64,000 nt of DNA from Gossypium raimondii (taxonomy: Eukaryota > Streptophyta > Magnoliopsida > Malvales > Malvaceae): positions 59,963,980 to 60,027,979 of the forward strand of contig NC_068575.1 in assembly GCF_025698545.1 (NCBI RefSeq). The letters are read 5' to 3'. Positions 1 to 12,339 of the stretch are shown here, one piece after another (the stretch's first letter is position 1; the number at the start of each line of letters is the position of its first letter). A program made the position numbers and the translations under genes. Under the pieces are notes generated by a model. That model was not told the DNA's origin and did no database searches. It was given only the letters and a program-made list of their open reading frames with translations.

Positions 1-537
1 CGAGCCTTGTCAGGACGAGTTGGGTGGTTAACTCGCACAATGGAAGGGTGTTGACGGTACTCCCAACACCTCACTCTCTGCAAGAACCTCATAACATCGG
101 ACTGCTTCTTCCTCCATAGCTCTGACACGTACTTGTAAGCTCCTAGATTCACAAAATCACAACAAAAAATGAAATCATTAAAAAGCATAACTCAAAATGC
201 CAAATCAAATATATATAGCAATCAAATATAATTATTTTCATTTTGAGAGACCTACAATGATCAATTTAGCATCTACTCTTTGAATCTAAAACACATAGCA
301 AAACAAAAACAAAGCTGATAAATTACATTAGTGATCAACTTATAACCAGACCTTCAAAAGTCGTTAGATTTACTCAATAAAGGACAATAAACCAAGCACA
401 GAAAATCCCATTATTCTGCCTGAAAAATCCTAGATATAAATCATCGTATCAACAAAAAACGAGAAAGAAATGAGGAAAAAGTTTGTGGTTAAATCATGAT
501 TTTTAGATGCGAAATGCTATAAAAATGGCGTACCCAT
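1..537 (-). CDS. RPL15: 60S ribosomal protein L15 (eL15), 5' part, runs off the left edge
   Basis: Structural protein of the cytosolic large ribosomal subunit. On the minus strand the first coding exon is only ATGG (537-534). It is followed by a GT-AG intron (533-143) and an exon from 142 to the window edge. The joined reading starts [18 protein letters not shown] and continues through [15 protein letters not shown] and [10 protein letters not shown], the highly conserved eL15 N-terminus. About 49 of roughly 204 residues are present and the rest lies outside the window. A four-base first coding exon is expected here because the phase restores the second codon (G|GA). The upstream region carries a telo-box and a site II motif, as in many plant ribosomal protein genes. 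I am very confident of the family. Confidence 0.95.
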
Positions 538-623
538 GGCTGCTTGAGCTCCCTGCGGTCTCTGGTTCCGGATAAGGAGCTGCCAAGACTTGAGATGAAT
601 AAATATGACGATTTTGGAGTCGC

Positions 624-634
624 ATTAGGGTTTT
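624..634 (-). promoter_or_regulatory. Telo-box upstream of RPL15
   Basis: On the minus strand the sequence reads AAAACCCTAAT, containing the AAACCCTAA telo-box. It sits about 90 bases upstream of the RPL15 start codon. Telo-boxes are known 5' or proximal promoter elements of plant ribosomal protein genes. Its role here is inferred from motif and position. Confidence 0.6.
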
Positions 635-794
635 AGAAGGCATGGGTAATTTTATTTGACGACGTTACCCTTTTGGGAGTTCAATCTAAGTGGTCTGTTT
701 GGTCAATCCAATAACTGGACCAAGATTGAAACGGGGTCCAAGTCGACTCAGTTTAATTTTTATCGTATATAGTACTAATGGGGCCACAGTATTT

Positions 795-800
795 TGGGCC
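795..800. promoter_or_regulatory. Site II-type motif (TGGGCC) upstream of RPL15
   Basis: TGGGCC matches the TCP-bound site II consensus TGGGCY. It lies about 260 bases upstream of the RPL15 start and about 160 bases beyond the telo-box. This pairing is common in plant translation genes. The motif is short, so chance occurrence is possible. Confidence 0.4.
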
Positions 801-1482
801 AACCCCAATAGCTATTTGGTGAAGGGAAGAAAATCCAAGAAATGACAAGAAAATAAAAAGTAGAAGATGAAGAAATAGATTAAATATAAAATAAAAAATT
901 AGATTTGTATATTAATTAATTATAAATATATAATTATTTTTATTTTTAATTTAATTTAATTTTAAAAAGTGATATGTATTACAATAGATTAATTAATGAA
1001 TATTTTGTACTTTTTTAAGAAATTAGTTCCTCTATTTTCACTTTTCAAAATTCATGTGCAACCATTAACATTGCTAAACTTTTTGGTTAATATTTTGGTG
1101 TGACATTTTGAAAAATTAAATTAAAAAATTCACTTCGTAATCATGTAATTATAAAATGACATGATCCTGAATTTAATAAAAAAAGTAATAGTGTTAGTAA
1201 TTAGACCTAAATTTTAAAATTTGAAAAATATATAAATTATAATTATTTTAGACTGTCACCACAACCAATCGAATAAAAATTTAATAATTTAATCGATATA
1301 ACCACAAATCTAATTTTAAAGCATTAATTTTAATACCGAAGAGATCACGTTTTAATTTAATTATAAATATATAATTTTAATCAAAATTAACTTAATTGAC
1401 ATTGTATTCTTATTTTAAATTTAAAATCAGCTTTGTATTTTTAATTTAATTTAATTATAAATATATAAATTTTTAAATTTAA
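801..1482. other. AT-rich intergenic spacer
   Basis: Very AT-rich, with repeated ATTATAAATATATAA-like strings (for example near 920, 1365 and 1450). No coding region or clear transposon end was seen. Confidence 0.5.
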
Positions 1483-2052
1483 TTTAAGAATGTGATATGT
1501 GTCACTAAACTATTAGTATATTTACGTTTTAGTCATTTAATTTTAAAAATTTACACAAATGGTCATTAAATTATTCAAAAAATTTCATTTGAGTCATTGT
1601 ATTATTCAAAAATTTTTATTTAAGCCATTAGACTGTTAAGGGATTTTTTTTTTTAAGTTCAACTAGCAAGCTCCAAGTGATGATCCGACGATCGGTATGT
1701 TGGACCAATACCTATCGATGAGTAGAAGAACATACATTAGATCCAAGTCAATCTACTTGTTAGTGTCAAAGATTAGAAAATAATGCTTTTTGGAAATTGA
1801 TTCATAAATTCGTGATATTCAAAGTTATTTTATGAAAAAAAATGAATTGTAGAAGAGAAGGGGAATGAAAGCTTTCAATTGGTGTATGTAGTGCGATCAG
1901 AGAATGTCATATATCAATTACTTTAATAGCCTAACCTAGTGACATAAATGGAAACTTTCGAATAGTTTAGTGATCATTTTGTAACTTTTAGAAGTTGAGT
2001 GATTAAAATATATACTTATAAATAGTTTAGTGATTTTGAATGTAATTTACCC
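1483..2052. mobile_element. MITE, long-TIR AT-rich family, copy 1
   Basis: About 570 bases without coding capacity. The right end, read in reverse, runs GGGTAAATTACATTC then AATCACTAAACTATT. The left end mirrors this with GTCACTAAACTATTAGTA. Both ends contain repeated 'CACTAAACTATT / TTTATTTAAGTCA' blocks. The interior (GTTCAACTAGCAAGCTCC, CCAATACCTATCGATGAG, GAATTGTAGAAGAGAA) matches the copies at 25.7 and 12.6 kb in the same order. Ends are approximate and no clean target duplication is visible. Long inverted repeats suggest a Mutator-like MITE, but this is not proven. Confidence 0.6.
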
Positions 2053-3559
2053 TAAAATCAAATAATTATTTTGCAATAAATATTTGAAATCTTTTGGATA
2101 GATTTCTTTTTGGTCATAATTCTTTTGATATATTACGAAATAGGAAAGAAAATGTATTCTTTGAACTTTGAAATCTTGAATAAAAAGAAAGTACTAAAAT
2201 ATTTTATTTGTATTTAATTGCAAAGGTTGAGTCAGAGAAAAGAAAGTTAGGGACTAAAATGAAAGATTAATTTAAGAGCGTGGGTCCCTCGAAATAGATT
2301 TTTTTTTTCGCAGCCGAAAGAGACATACTAATACGTGGCACCTAGAGGATCATATGTAGTGAAAAATTAAAGGTTAATATCGGTCATAACAAAATAAATA
2401 AATCACAAAAGCCAAATTATGAACTTTTGTTTTCTTCTCATTTATTCTCGCAATGAACATTGCCCCATGTATCATAAACTTAAAAGTGATGAGTTTTCGT
2501 TACTTTAGATTTCCAAATTTTGGTTCAATCTTTGAAGATATGTTAATCGTTTTTTTAATTTTACTCAATAATTTATTATAGTTATTAAATACATTTTAAA
2601 AATTAAACGTTAATTTTTAATAAATTAAATTTGATTAATATATCAAATACACCCTTAATTATAATTAAATTAGTTTTTTACTTATGCAATGCATGAATCA
2701 ATTACGTCATTAAATAATAATAATTTTAATTTTTAAATAATATAATTGTGCAAGTTTGTATTTAACTTTTTAAATTTGTATTTAACTAAATAGGTTTTTT
2801 TAGCATAGTGGAAAAAAATTAATTTAGAATAGTTGAGGGGGTGGTCGGCTCTTTCGAAAGAAGCTTTCAAAAGTGTATTTGCAAGATAGCTAATTGAACT
2901 CTCAATAATCAAATATATTATATTAGGAAAAATTTTTACCATGATTTTTAAAAGACAGGTTTGTCGTGAGAAAAATAAAATTAATTTATTGACCAAATTA
3001 ATATAATTTGTTATGAAATTAGAATGTTTATTGTTTAAAAATATATTAGGAATTTATTATTGCTTTTTTTAGAATATATTATGATTGAATTTTAATAATT
3101 GAAATAGATAAAAAAAGATTATATTTTCTATTCATTTCTTTTTATTTAATATTTCTTTTGCTGCATTAAGTAGAGAAGAATAAAATGTAGCATGTCTAGC
3201 TAAAAATGGAACCAGTCATAGATAGCCACATGAAATAAAATAAGGTGAAATTGAGGGTCCTCCACTTCCATAGAATAAAAAAAAAGAAAGAAATAGCACT
3301 CTCCTCCTGTTCAATTGAATCCCACCCTATTTCCTAGCCAAATTCCAAACTTGAAAACTCCAAAGAAACTTACCTCGGAAGCATCAACCGAACCAAAAGA
3401 TTGGTCATCAACCGTAGGTCGGTTAAGATTAGTGCGAAGATAAAGGGAAACTTTAAAAATTCCATAGCAGTACCAGATCTTACTACTTGCTTGATATTTC
3501 CAGTGAAAAGGATAACAAAGACAGAGAGAAAAGAAACCACTGAAACACATATATATGTT
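2053..3559. other. Intergenic spacer and promoter region of the next gene
   Basis: AT-rich spacer. Several weak open frames are present, but none has codon structure or a motif I recognise. The last 250 bases, with purine-rich AGAAAGAAA and pyrimidine-rich CTCTCCTCC stretches, are a plausible promoter and leader for the gene starting at 3560. Confidence 0.4.
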
Positions 3560-6300
3560 ATGATGTTTGGTGGAGGAGGTAAAGGCATGGGAGGTGGTGC
3601 AAGAGGAGCCAACATGTTGAGAGCAGTAGTTGGAAGAACAGCAGTTTCCGGGACTGGTAACCCTACTTCAAGTTTGCAAGAAACACTGCCTTCATCTACA
3701 TCTTCTGCTTCTCGGAGGCATAGTAATAATAATAGTAATGGTTATCTTTCTGTTTCTGCGAGTTCTTCTTTGGGTTCTTATAGCAATAACAGTGGTGTGC
3801 CCATTAGTGCTAATTCTGGGTTGCCGAGTAACTGGTTTGTGTCGCCTGCTTCCTCTGCTACTCCTTGTTTTGATGACTTTGAATGGGTGTCTGTGGACGC
3901 CATTGAAGAGGATAATAAGCAGCAGCCGCATGATTTTGATTTTGTTTTAGGACCTGTTCCTTCTATTGCTGAAGTCCAAAATGCGATCTCTGCTCTTCAA
4001 AGGTCAGGTTTTTCTTTTTGTTTGTTTCTTTATTTATTAAGGGTTTAATTTGTGAATTTAAGTGAAAATTAATGTTTGCTTTACCCACTTCTCTGATGAA
4101 ATTATTTATCTTCTCTTTTGCAACAGTGCAACTGCCATTTTTGTTTTGATTTGCAAATAGGGAAAAAAAACTTGTTCTCTTATCAGTGCATATTGCTTTT
4201 TTTTTCCTTGGTCTAAAATTTAGGAAAAAGTACCATTGACCGCATTGTACTGTGAATCAGATTTTCCCCTTCTTCCATGTACGGTTAATTTAAGTAGCAA
4301 ATTAGTTCTTCAATTAAAAATATGATCTATTTTTACAGTTAAAGTTAAAAATTAGTCTTGTATATACACATCAATTCGTAACAGAAGTAACTAGTTTGCT
4401 TTATATCTAATGCAAAGGGAATAATTTGTTTATTTTTTAAGTAAAAAGGATAAAATACAATTTAATTATTAATACAGGGCCTCTATCATATTTTATCCCA
4501 AAATTTACTATTTCTACGGATGATTCAACTTTTCTTCTCTGTTTCTAATGTGAGGATTTTTGTGTTGGCGGTATTTGATAGTGATGGCGAGCCAATAGCA
4601 TATAAAGTCAAATAAGATAATATGGTGCAAATTTGCAAGCATAAGAATGATTTGAAATCTACATGTTTTATTTACCAAAAAAAATTAAAAAATGATTGGA
4701 AAACGAAATAAACAAAATAGTTTAATTGCAGTAAGAAAGGAATGATTACTACTGTTTACTCAACTAAGTTGCTATTAACATTGTTTACTCAACTAAGAAA
4801 GGAATAATATATTTAGCAAAATAGTTGCTATTAACATTGTTTACTCAACTAAGTTGATGCGGGTTTTTTTTACCTTTTTTTATGTATTTACGTGTTAGCT
4901 ATAGATTAGTGAAGCTAGTTGATGTTGACTATGGCTTCAGATGTAGTGGTTAATTTGTATTCATCTAAAAAAACTGATTTCTACAGTAATTTAGCTAAAA
5001 TTTGAACAGGAATGTGTGTACTTTGTGCTTTCCCCTACAAGCACTTCACTTGAAAAAGAAAAAAAGACCTTAAAATACGAGAGGAAAAGCCAATAACAGG
5101 GTAAAATGAAGAAAGAAGTCTAGATCATGTGAAAGTCATACTGTTATCACTAGAATAATTGTAATTTACGACTAAAGTTTGATGACTAGACGGGGACAAC
5201 AGCTTCAATGGGTTCTTCAACTTGTTTACATTGATGCTTTTATGGTGAAATTTAGGAACTTTGGCAGTCATTGGTGCTGAATGTCTTTGGTAATTATAGG
5301 GTTTCCGGAGTAAGCTCGTGTCCGCCGCTTACCAGGGATAGGTTCTTTCATAATGCTGGCAGGGAAATAGCTTATCCGAGCCCAAGTAGTGGCTCGATGC
5401 ACAGGGTTCATTCTGTTGGGTCTGAGTTGGATTGGATGGAGCCTTCTATGCAACTTTATAACACACGAGCATTTCAACCTTATGTGTCAAACAGCGTTTA
5501 CGATGCTTTCCATTTGTTGCAGACAGATCCAGCGATTCAGGTCTCTTTTTTTGCCACTCTTGGATATAAGAATTCTATGGATTTTCTTAGAGGATGGTGC
5601 AGTACTGTACATTATGCACGGTATTATATCAATTATGAATAGACTCAATCTAAACAGTCCGTATTTATGTTTTGGCAGAAAATGGTACTTTCATTATCTT
5701 CCGATGAAGCTGTTTGGAATGCTGTTTTGAACAATGAGGTGGTGAGGGAGCTGAGAGAGACATATTATGCAGGTTGGTCTGAATTCTATGAATGCTTTGG
5801 ACGATGGCTAATATTATGTAGTGTTACTTAAGGGTACATGCTAATATTTTATTTACTTAAGGGACCATGGCATCTCTCAATTCCTCTTTCCCCCTGGCCC
5901 CTATGTCGATCAATTGGTTATATTATAATATTATAAGCTTCCAGAAGAACATGGAACAAACATTATCACCATATCATGAGAAATACATATTGACATTGAT
6001 GATTATGCAGCTGAAGACAGTAGTCCAATGAGTTTTGATGAGAGTTCAGTTGAGGATTCCGATCAATCAGACAAGACAACGAATATAGTGGAGTGGATTT
6101 TTTACAACACTAAAGAAAAGGTCCTGGATTTATTCGAGAAACTAACAAAGCTCGTCAACGAGTTGTTTAAGCTGCCTGTGGATAACGATACGAGAACACC
6201 AGGAACTCCAGACCCATTTGATCAAAGGCTAAGAACCTCATTCTTGCTATCTGTTCTAGTCTTGTTGATTGTGGTTGCGAGTCGAGCTAAAATTACTTGA
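3560..6300 (+). CDS. Plant-specific conserved protein with C-terminal membrane segment
   Basis: Four coding exons: 3560-4002, 5300-5540, 5679-5772 and 6011-6300. The phases fit throughout, giving 355 residues. The N-terminus is glycine-rich (MMFGGGGKGMGGGARG), followed by a serine/asparagine-rich low-complexity part. Then comes a conserved-looking core: DDFEWVSVDAIEED, EVQNAISALQR, HRVHSVGSELDWMEPS, YVSNSVYDAFHLLQTDP and EAVWNAVLNNEVVRELRE. The last residues (FLLSVLVLLIVVA) are a hydrophobic span only a few residues from the stop, a tail-anchored-like arrangement. From memory it resembles the Arabidopsis At4g25170/At5g61490 uncharacterised family (UCP012943); I could not verify this. Function is unknown. 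The frame is open upstream to an ATG at 3401, but that part looks like leader. Intron 1 is long (about 1.3 kb). Confidence 0.85.
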
Positions 6301-6438
6301 ATTCGACGACATGACGGATTGTGTTTAGCTTAATATGTTTTAAGATAATATATATGGATATTAGGACATATTTAAGCATTATGTTATTGTTTCAAAGGCA
6401 TTTTATTATAGTTCATGATTGTTAAGATGTTGATGTTC

Positions 6439-7439
6439 TAGAGGTGTCCATGGGCCGGGTTGGGCCCAGAAAATTTTTTGGCCTGCCTCTTAGGCTCAGG
6501 CCCGGCCCGAAATATGGGCCTGCGATTTTGTTTAGGCCCGGCCCAGAGAAAAGATATGGGGCCCGAGCTTGGCCCGGCCCATTTTTAATTAAAATTAAAA
6601 TTATTTTTTTAATAAAATTAAAATTAATTGTTATTAAAATTATCAAATTATTAATTGTTAATTGTATTAATTGTTGTAACAAAATCTAACATTTGATTAG
6701 TAAAATTATCAAATTATTAATTGTATTAATTGTTAATTGAATTAATTGTATTAATTGTTGTAACAAAATCTAACATTTGATTAGTAAAATAAACTTGATG
6801 TTTTATTATTATTTTGTATTAATTGTTGTAACAAAATCTAACATTTGATTAGTAGAACAAACTTGATGTTTTATTATTATTATTTTATTATTATTATTAT
6901 TTTGTAACAAACTTGATTGTATTAATTGTTAGTAAGTTGAGTGAGTCTCTTTCTTTTAACTGGAGTTATGTATTATTAAACTCATACAATACATGGATTT
7001 ATTTATTCCATTTCTATTTCTATTTTGATATTTCCGGCCAATAAGTAAATCTGTTCTATTTCTTATTTATACATAAATTAGTTGGACAAATAAAAAAACT
7101 TAAAATAAAAACTATTATAATTTTAAAATAAGGAAATGAAAGTAAATGAAACTTAAAATAAAAAACTATTAGTTGGATAAATTAGTTGGCCAATAAGGAA
7201 ATGAAAGTAAATGAAACTTAAATAAAAAATTATTATATTTAAAAAATATATATTTAATATATTTTCGAGCAGGGCCGGGCCTGGGCCAAAAAAATTTTGC
7301 CCAAGGCCCAGCCCGTTTTCTAAACGGGCCTCAATTTTTGCCCAATCCCATATTTCGGACCTATATTTTTACCCGAACCCTCCCATATTTCGGACGGATT
7401 GTTGGGCCGGGCCGGGCCGCTCGGCCATGGACAGATCTA
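6439..7439. mobile_element. Non-autonomous hAT-like element, copy A
   Basis: A 1.0-kb element. The left end is TAGAGGTGTCCATGGGCC; the right end in reverse is TAGATCTGTCCATGG. Both ends are followed inward by GGGCCGGG-rich DNA, while the middle is almost pure A/T. It belongs to the same family as the copies at 27916 and 31055, whose 8-bp duplications point to hAT. This copy has no matching flanking duplication (TGATGTTC versus ATCTACAC), so it is older or rearranged. The interior holds direct repeats: a unit with GTAACAAAATCTAACATTTG occurs three times between about 6670 and 6860, and AAGGAAATGAAAGTAAATGA occurs twice near 7140 and 7195. It begins 138 bases after the stop of the preceding gene. 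Confidence 0.7.
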
Positions 7440-8305
7440 ATCTACACCGAGTTTAACATGCTACCCTGTCAGCATCACCGAGTGAGCTTTGTTAAAAATA
7501 GCTGATAGGAAAATCGAGGTGTAATTTGACCTCTGTGAGCTTTAAATTTTTAATAGCCCATAAGCTTGCACCATTTAGTTTAGCTGTCAACGTCTTGATC
7601 TCAATTATTTAGCAACAGTAGTTAATTGTCCTTGCAAAGATTGCATGTTCACAGAAATAATTGCTAATGGAAGTACCATAAACCTCACCTCAAAACTGTT
7701 TGCATTCAGAATGGGATTGTACCTTATCTCTTTTTTTATTTAAAAGATAGGTTAATAAGTTGTTACACGTTAAATCAAAAAATAAATTATCTATTTTTAT
7801 TGTTAAAAATTAATTTTTTTTATGTTAACATAAAGTATACATAGCATGTTATATGTCACTATTTGATTATTTTATTAGTGATGAACTGTAAAATAATATT
7901 GTTCTCAATATTGCTTTCAGTTTCTTTTGGTAGTTGACTGTACTAATATTTTTTTACTTTTCATGCTCATATTATTATTTATTTTTGGGGTTCGTGATTG
8001 ATTCTCCTAATAATGTCCTTTTTAAAGTTCAAATTCTGTTTTCTCTTTAAAAATATAACGTGTCATACCACTGCATCCGACATTTATTAGTATTAAGTGT
8101 ATGATATATAAGAAATAACAACTTGATGATTGACAACTTGGAAGGAAGCTTAGCCATTGAGTCTGCATTATGGATTTGCATTATTAAGAAAGGAAATTGT
8201 TTTTTTTATTAATTGCTTGTGGAGAGAATTGGAAGAACTCAAAAAAAGAAAAGAAAAAACCAATGTGATACATTTTTTGTTGATTTTCAATAATGTGGGT
8301 AATTT
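7440..8305. other. Intergenic spacer
   Basis: No gene seen. AT-rich spacer between copy A of the hAT-like element and the 3' end of the dioxygenase gene; it probably includes that gene's 3' untranslated region. Confidence 0.4.
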
Positions 8306-9388
8306 TTACAAAGTGTCACAGTTTCCTGCAAAGTCTTTGACAGTAAATCCAACCTTCTCAAACTTGCCCTTTTCACTGATTAACCTAAATTTCAAATAAT
8401 CTGCACAAACAAATGGCTTATAGATCCTTGAATGATCTCCAACGACTTCATTAGGGGCAAATATTACCTTTTCATTTTCAAAGCACCAAAAGAAAGCCAA
8501 AGAGAACCGATCAACATTTCTTTTCAAAACAACTCTATGTTCTGAGGACCTTAACTTGCCATTGCTCCATGCATGCATTAGGTCCCCAACGTTGACGACA
8601 AGTGTGTCCTCAGAAGGGCTTATGTCCATCCATTTCCCTTCCTTTGATCTCACTTGAAGTCCCCCAATTTCATGTTGATAAACGATTGTGAAGCAGCTCA
8701 TGTCTGTGTGCATGCCTAGCCCTTCAATTTCATCTTCTTGTTGATCTTCTTCTTCTTCTTCTTTCATGATATTGAGAGGACTGTAATTGCCTATTCTCAA
8801 ATAACCATGACAATTTCTGAATTCAGACTCTTCAAATCTCTTCCCCAAATCTTCTCTCACCAAGCTTTTCAGTACAGCTTTTACTATCTCCTTTGATAGC
8901 TTAGTCATCATGTTCCCATATTCATCCAATACCTCACTAGCAAAAACAAGCAAAAAAACACATACATGAACCCTTGCCATGCATTTTGATAAAACGAGAA
9001 GCACATATAGATATGGTGACTATAAATACTACCTGAAGTCGGACTTTGGGTGGTCGAAAAGAACATCCACTGAACTTTGTGCAGAAGAAAAGAAGTCGGG
9101 TCCGGACACAAGAAGACTCTCGTAGAAAGGTGAAGCGATGAAAGGAGGGGTGTAGGTTTTTAAGGAGGAAGCTGGACCGACCTTGAGTTTGGAGCCAATG
9201 GGGAGACTGAAGATATGATTTGAGAGGGAATAGAGATTGGTGAAAAGATGTTTGGGGACTCCATGATTGGTTATGCGGAAGAATCCCCATTGAGTACAGG
9301 CTAGATAGAGGGAGGAAAGGGAGGATGGACTCAAGGGCTGGGAGACGTCAAATACAGGAAGCTCTACGCAAGCCTTGGGTTCAGGCAT
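8306..9388 (-). CDS. 2-oxoglutarate/Fe(II)-dependent dioxygenase (gibberellin 20-oxidase-like)
   Basis: Soluble plant oxygenase of the 2OG-Fe(II) (DOXC-type) superfamily, 328 residues. Two exons (9388-9033 and 8936-8306) flank a 96-base intron that splits a Ser codon (AG|T). The DIOX_N region (LPVFDVSQPL, LACTQWGFFRITNHGV) is at residues 10-45. The iron ligands are His195 and Asp197 (GMHTDMSC) and His252 (SSEHRVV). The 2OG-binding Arg262-x-Ser264 (DRFSLAFF) is present, so the enzyme looks catalytically complete. An acidic insert (EEEEEDQQEDEIE, about 178-190) sits just before the first ligand. From memory the closest match is Arabidopsis At4g23340, annotated gibberellin 20-oxidase-like; the true substrate is unknown. 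A (TA)n run at about 9443-9461 lies just upstream of the start and may include the TATA region. Confidence 0.9.
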
Positions 9389-9442
9389 TATTTTATCTCT
9401 ACATATGAAAATGGGTTACTTTGTTAAGTAGGGTTGAGGTCT

Positions 9443-9461
9443 TATATATATATATATATAT
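9443..9461. repeat. (TA)n microsatellite in the dioxygenase promoter
   Basis: About nine TA units, 55-75 bases upstream of the dioxygenase ATG. It could overlap the TATA box and is likely length-variable. Confidence 0.7.
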
Positions 9462-11161
9462 AATTACCTGGAGAGAAAGAAATGTATATATAGACATTCA
9501 AATTCACATGGCAGATGTATTTAATATATGGATGCATATTTGAAACATACATTAATCGTAAATCACACGCTGTACTTTGTACCTAAAACCTGTATTATTA
9601 TGCACATAACAAAACTACCCTTGATGAAATCTTTGTAGTCCTTGGCAATATATATGTATATATATGATGATCCAAATATCTAATCCCTCCATATGATCTG
9701 AAGAGATCCCATCATATAAAGACATTTCTGAAAGAAAGAAAGCTGCAGGGAAGTCAAAAGAAGAACAGGAAGAATTGATTCTAATTTACAGGAAGGAAAA
9801 CTGGAAGTCTTGAAACAGCCTGCCGAAGAAAAAGGCAAGCAAAGCATTTATAATTATTCAAATCAACAGAAATTCATGGTCTGAAATCTAGACACAAATG
9901 GTTAATAAAATACTTGGGTGTTAATAATATAAAAGGGCCTCGTATGTAGTAGTTTTGTTTGTATGTTAAGGTCAACCAGGAGTAGGACAAACTCACAGTT
10001 GTCAAGAAGAATCCCGTAGGCCAAATGCGACCAAATGAAGGGTTGACTGAAGTTAATGTGGAGAGTCCACAAAACAGCTTGGCTATTTCTTTAAACAAGA
10101 ACAATTTGGGATGTTATTAAATGGGCATAAGTTCATTAAAAACAACACAAAAAGATGGCTGCTTTGTTTACATAAGCAAGCATGTTATATAGGGGGCATC
10201 AGGCAGGAATGATGGCAGTGTGCTGCTCTGCTGTACCTTTGATATTTTATGTCAATGCACAAGGTTTGTTTTTTGAGCTTGGATTCTTGTGAAGCAAGTA
10301 TGACTACCTAATATTCTAACCCACATCAGGCTAAATAATCCCACATAAAGGTTCCAATCTTAAGAGTCTTTTATATATGTGTTATGCTGCAAAATGCCTT
10401 AAAACTCTTAAAATTTCTTTGATTCTCTCAGGTTTTTATACTGCCAGGAGCAAATAAGTTCTGAAGTCAAATCGGCAGATTCCTAAATGTAGAGAAAAAT
10501 ATTGGATGTGCATAAAATAATTCGATTAAATTGATTGAGTCTTAACTCGATTGGTATAAATATTATGTCAAAAAGAGTAATGCTGAAGCATATTATCTCT
10601 CCTATTTATAGGTTAAGTTAAGGAGGGGTCTATAATATAACTAGACCATACCCAAATAGTACACTCAAACCTAATTATTTTATGATTTTTAAATAAATTG
10701 TTCATATGATAACAATCTTTTAATTTTAAAAGTTATTTTTGCAAAATAATGACAAAATTTTAATTTTAGGACATATTTTATTTTTAAATATAATTATATG
10801 ATATTTTATCAATCTCATTTAAATAATCTAAAAATTTGTTGATGAAAGATTATATATTATTATATATTATAGATTATTTATATGGTTTGATAACCCAATA
10901 AAACTAATGGATATGATTTTTCTACAAAAAAAATGTGGAAAATGATAAGATATATTACCTACTTATTACTTAATAGAGAATAAATTCAGTTGTTCTTTTT
11001 ATTTATTCTATTTCATTTAAGATTATATTATCATTTATTAAATAATCTAATTATACTCATTATTTAATTTTAAATAATACACCAAACGAGTTTTATAACT
11101 TAATTTCAGCACTTAATTATTTTAACAACTAAATTATATAGTATTTATTATTCCTTATTCA
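9462..11161. other. Intergenic spacer
   Basis: No gene supported. An open frame at 9874-10104 (minus) has no recognisable motif. From 10.5 kb onwards it is AT-rich repeat-like DNA. Confidence 0.4.
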
Positions 11162-11542
11162 GGCGTGTTTGAATTTGATAAACTGAAAAAAGTTAAGTGC
11201 TAAATAAATAAGTATTGAATTTTAAATTTTAAATTTTATAAGTACCAAATATAATTATTTTGTGTGATAAAAATAAATCTTGATTTTGAAAATTTATTAT
11301 TTCATAATTTTAATCTGATTGATATTGTATTACTTATTTTATTTTGAATAGTTTAGGATAAAAGTTAAATATAATATTTTAATAAAATGAAGAAACAATT
11401 TATTTTAAAATTTCCTATATTAAGTGATAAGTAGTTATTTAATTACTTATCATATTCAACATTTTTGGTTGAAAACTTTATATTAAGTAAAAAGTTAATA
11501 TGATTATAAATAAAATTTAATAATGGTTTATCAAACACACGC
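11162..11542. mobile_element. Candidate small MITE
   Basis: The left end GGCGTGTTTGAATTTGATAA and the right end in reverse, GCGTGTGTTTGATAAACC, form a similar inverted pair around 380 bases of AT-rich DNA. The GCGTGTTTG start with TTAAGTGCTAA-type inner sequence is common in plant MITEs. The flanks (CTTATTCA and TTAATCAA) are only partly alike, so no target duplication is certain. Confidence 0.4.
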
Positions 11543-12339
11543 TTAATCAATGAGCGATGATAAAGATAAAGTTTAAAAGAAAATACTCTAACAAATATAA
11601 ATTTTAGGTTTTGTTATGGGAATTTTTTCAATTATTGTAAATAATATTTTATAATAATTACAAGTTATATTAAACATAACATATAAAAATTTCCAGAAAT
11701 TCAATTTTTGTTTGGAGTTGAAATAAAATTTTAGAAATAAAAAAGTATTTAATTAAATTTAGATGAATTTTGGGTTTCAAATTTAGTTAAATTCAAGCCT
11801 ACTACAATTAAATCAAATTGTGGGCTATTTCAGAAATAAAACATAAGACCCATTAAATCTAATAGGTGGGTTAGCCCACGCAGTATGAATGAGGAAAACC
11901 CAAACCCAAACCCAAACCAATTTTCTATTTTCCAAAGCAGGACTTTGTTAATGGTCTGTAAATCACTGTACTGAGAACTGAGAAGTGAAATTCATTTAAA
12001 AATTTTAAACGACTCTCCTTCTCCGTCTCTCAACTGTTTTTTCAGTAGTGGTGCTCCTTGTTGAGCTGCACTTGGTTGTTTTCCTAGCAATTTTCTTACA
12101 TGGTTTCACATAGTGTTTTGTTCTGCTGCACGCAGTGAAGTTACCAGTACCTGAGATGATGATGTTTCGGCAAATAATTTCATATATATATGGTAATCAG
12201 TGTGAACTTATACTCAATATTGCTCTTTGCATCTTCCCCACATTGTTTCAGCTATTTCCCAAAATAGTTTTAGCTTGTATTACATTTCTACCCGGAATTG
12301 ACTGATCTGTTCAAGAGCTAAAAACTGTCCTTCCTTCGC

